A DNA stretch of 5,299 nt from a bacterium (GTDB lineage: Bacteria > Vulcanimicrobiota > Xenobia > Xenobiales > Xenobiaceae), in assembly GCA_017444165.1 (NCBI GenBank), contig JAFSXH010000223.1:1-5299 (forward strand). Direction: 5' to 3'. The translations under genes and the position numbers were made by a program. Shown in pieces: positions 3,751-5,299 of this stretch (its first letter is position 1; each line of letters starts with the position of its first letter). A model generated the notes under the pieces. It was not told the origin of the DNA. It ran no database searches and saw only the letters and a program-made list of their open reading frames with translations.

Positions 3751-5299
3751 ATGGAGATTAAGCATATTTTACTCATCTTAATACTCATTTTTGCGGCGTG
3801 GGCTTGCATTGATTCTGAACAGGTGAGTTCGCGCGAGAATCCTGAGAAAAAAGGCGGAAATGTAGGAGGTAAGAGTAGTTTGGTAACTGAGAAGAAGTTC
3901 GATTTCGACCTATCTACAGCTACAGAGATTGCTGATTCTGGCTCAAAGGGTGAAACTCTCTTGAAGGGCGAGCCTATCTCTAGTGGGCGGGCGCAGGAGA
4001 TCTTTAAGCGTCTGCCTGAACTGCCCAGTGATAACTCTTTAGCGAAGGATTTTAATAGACGCAAAGATACCATGCCTGCACCTCGCGGTGGAGAGACTAT
4101 CAAGGTCTCTTTTCCCCCTGCCGAAGAGTTGGCTCCTCCTAAAGTTGAGTCTGAGGCTGAAAAAGAGGGAAAACCTGCTATCTTAGAGCGTTATTCTCCA
4201 CAGGGCAATATAGATCGCACTAAAGCTATCTCTTTAACCTTTGATCGTTCAATGATCGCTTTGCAGGATGTGCAGAGTGCTAATTCTATTGCTCCTGCTA
4301 CTATTAAGCCAGAAGTCAAAGGCCATTGGCGTTGGGTCGGTACGAAGACGGCCCTTTTTGAGGCTGAAGGTACATTTTTACCTATGTCTACCGATTACAC
4401 GGTAGAGGTCAGCAAATCTTTGAAAGATGCTAACGGCAGGCCCATTGAAAAAGACTACAGCTTTAACTTTACTACAGCTACTTTGAAGATTATAGGCAAA
4501 TCTCCCTATGCTGGAGCTGTGACTGGGCCTCGGCCTTCGTTCTATTTGGCCTTTAACCAGAGCGTGGATGTCAATCGCCTCAAGGAATTTATAACCTTGA
4601 GAGAAGGTAACTCTACAGAGGTTGAGATCGAATTCTTGCCCGCTAAAGATGCCGCTAAAGAAGGATTCTCTAATCTGAAAGATCTTCCCGATGATCGTTA
4701 TGTGATCTTTAGACCTAAAAATGATCTTAAAGCTGACACTAAACATACGGTTACCTTGGCTAAAGGAGCGGTTTCTCAAGAGGGACCTCTGGTAACTTCC
4801 GCTGATGAATCTTACTCTTTTAAGACTTATCCGCCTTTAACCATAGTAGATACGAATGCTGACAATCTTTGGGGTAGGGACAGTCTTAGTCCCTATGATG
4901 ACTGGATTATTAGATTCAGTAACTCTTTGGATGGAGAGACTTTTGCCCCTAAAGATATGGTCGTCTCTGTTGCTCCAGAGGTCAAGAATTTAAATACTTC
5001 GATCACTGGTTCAACTTTGAAGATCTCTGGCGATTTTGAAGCTAACCAGAAGTACATTATTACCATCTCTGCTAAGACGACTGATATTTATGGTCAAACT
5101 TTGGGCCACGATCAAAAATTAGCTTTTAAAGTGGGCGATTTTGATCCCTTCGTCTTTATCCCAGGTAAAGATCTGCGTGTTTTGGAGGCTACTGGCCCTA
5201 GAGTCTTCAATATCTACACGGGCAACGTTAAGAAGTTTAGAGCAAAATTGTTCAAAGTAACTCCCGAAGACTACCAGACATTTTACGCAAGTGGCAACT
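3751..5299 (+). CDS. Alpha-2-macroglobulin-like lipoprotein, N-terminal part (runs off window)
   Basis: This is the first 516 codons of a large envelope protein. Bacterial alpha-2-macroglobulins are thought to trap foreign proteases and protect the periplasm. Residues 1-18 form a lipoprotein-type signal: a short Lys-containing start, a hydrophobic stretch, then AAWAC with Cys19. Trp at position -2 of the lipobox is atypical. Residues 20-140 are a polar, Lys/Glu/Pro-rich linker. Three bacterial Ig-like domains (Big_5 type) follow, about 143-245, 246-358 and 362-462. The first carries YSPQGNID, LTFDRSM and HWRWVGTKTALFEAEG, strongly typical of this lipoprotein class. From about 467 (FIPGKDLRVLEATGPR) the first macroglobulin-type domain begins and is cut by the window edge. 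The thioester motif (CxEQ) expected far downstream in many family members cannot be assessed. The start is fixed by the strong ribosome-binding site. No stop occurs in frame through 5299. Confidence 0.85.
   Translation, partial: MEIKHILLILILIFAAWACIDSEQVSSRENPEKKGGNVGGKSSLVTEKKFDFDLSTATEIADSGSKGETLLKGEPISSGRAQEIFKRLPELPSDNSLAKDFNRRKDTMPAPRGGETIKVSFPPAEELAPPKVESEAEKEGKPAILERYSPQGNIDRTKAISLTFDRSMIALQDVQSANSIAPATIKPEVKGHWRWVGTKTALFEAEGTFLPMSTDYTVEVSKSLKDANGRPIEKDYSFNFTTATLKIIGKSPYAGAVTGPRPSFYLAFNQSVDVNRLKEFITLREGNSTEVEIEFLPAKDAAKEGFSNLKDLPDDRYVIFRPKNDLKADTKHTVTLAKGAVSQEGPLVTSADESYSFKTYPPLTIVDTNADNLWGRDSLSPYDDWIIRFSNSLDGETFAPKDMVVSVAPEVKNLNTSITGSTLKISGDFEANQKYIITISAKTTDIYGQTLGHDQKLAFKVGDFDPFVFIPGKDLRVLEATGPRVFNIYTGNVKKFRAKLFKVTPEDYQTFYASGN

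Noticed and set aside
3726..4103. Open frame on the minus strand of 125 codons, and a similar one at 4378-4779
   Set aside because: Both lie opposite the lipoprotein gene, which has clear family motifs and a strong ribosome-binding site. Their translations are low-complexity Ser, Phe and Ile-rich chains without recognisable domains.

Overview
The window looks like chromosomal DNA from a moderately AT-rich Gram-negative bacterium. The third gene supports this: it encodes a large secreted lipoprotein of the bacterial alpha-2-macroglobulin class, a type normally found in organisms with an outer membrane. The sequence does not allow a firm phylum call. AT-rich predatory or deltaproteobacteria-like groups and spirochaetes are guesses only.

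Layout, all on the + strand. (1) Positions 1-426 hold no convincing complete gene. A weak terminator-like hairpin lies at 34-54. From about 90 the stretch is unusually rich in RNA-type structure: a two-part stem-loop (119-161), a hairpin capped by a perfect tRNA-like T-arm on a tandem G-A joint (161-195), two possible H-type pseudoknots (205-251 and 288-324), a TTCG-capped hairpin with duplicated partner strands (331-366), and two mutually exclusive hairpins over the ribosome-binding region of the next gene (388-428). I could not match it to a known RNA family. It is either a long regulatory 5' leader or a separate small RNA. (2) Two adjacent genes, 427-1863 and 1870-3600, encode different members of the CNNM/DUF21-CBS (CorB/CorC, 'hemolysin family') membrane proteins linked to Mg2+ and Co2+ export or homeostasis. 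They are 6 bases apart and surely co-transcribed. (3) A 150-base gap. (4) A gene starting at 3751 with an excellent ribosome-binding site encodes the N-terminal 516 residues of the alpha-2-macroglobulin-like lipoprotein and runs off the right edge.

The two membrane proteins probably work together. CBS-pair and DUF21 domains dimerise, and here one partner is near-canonical (GExxPK, MVPRTEV, C-terminal CorC_HlyC domain). The other has a degenerate first CBS motif, a long charged insertion between its CBS motifs and no CorC_HlyC domain. A heterodimer with one regulatory or degenerate subunit is a reasonable inference. The near-canonical protein is itself unusual: its CorC_HlyC domain is split by an acidic insertion of about 80 residues. 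The lipoprotein gene is likely a separate unit involved in envelope defence.

The items most worth following up are the structured leader, especially its duplicated pairing partners and the switch-like start region, and the two family-atypical insertions in the paired transport proteins.
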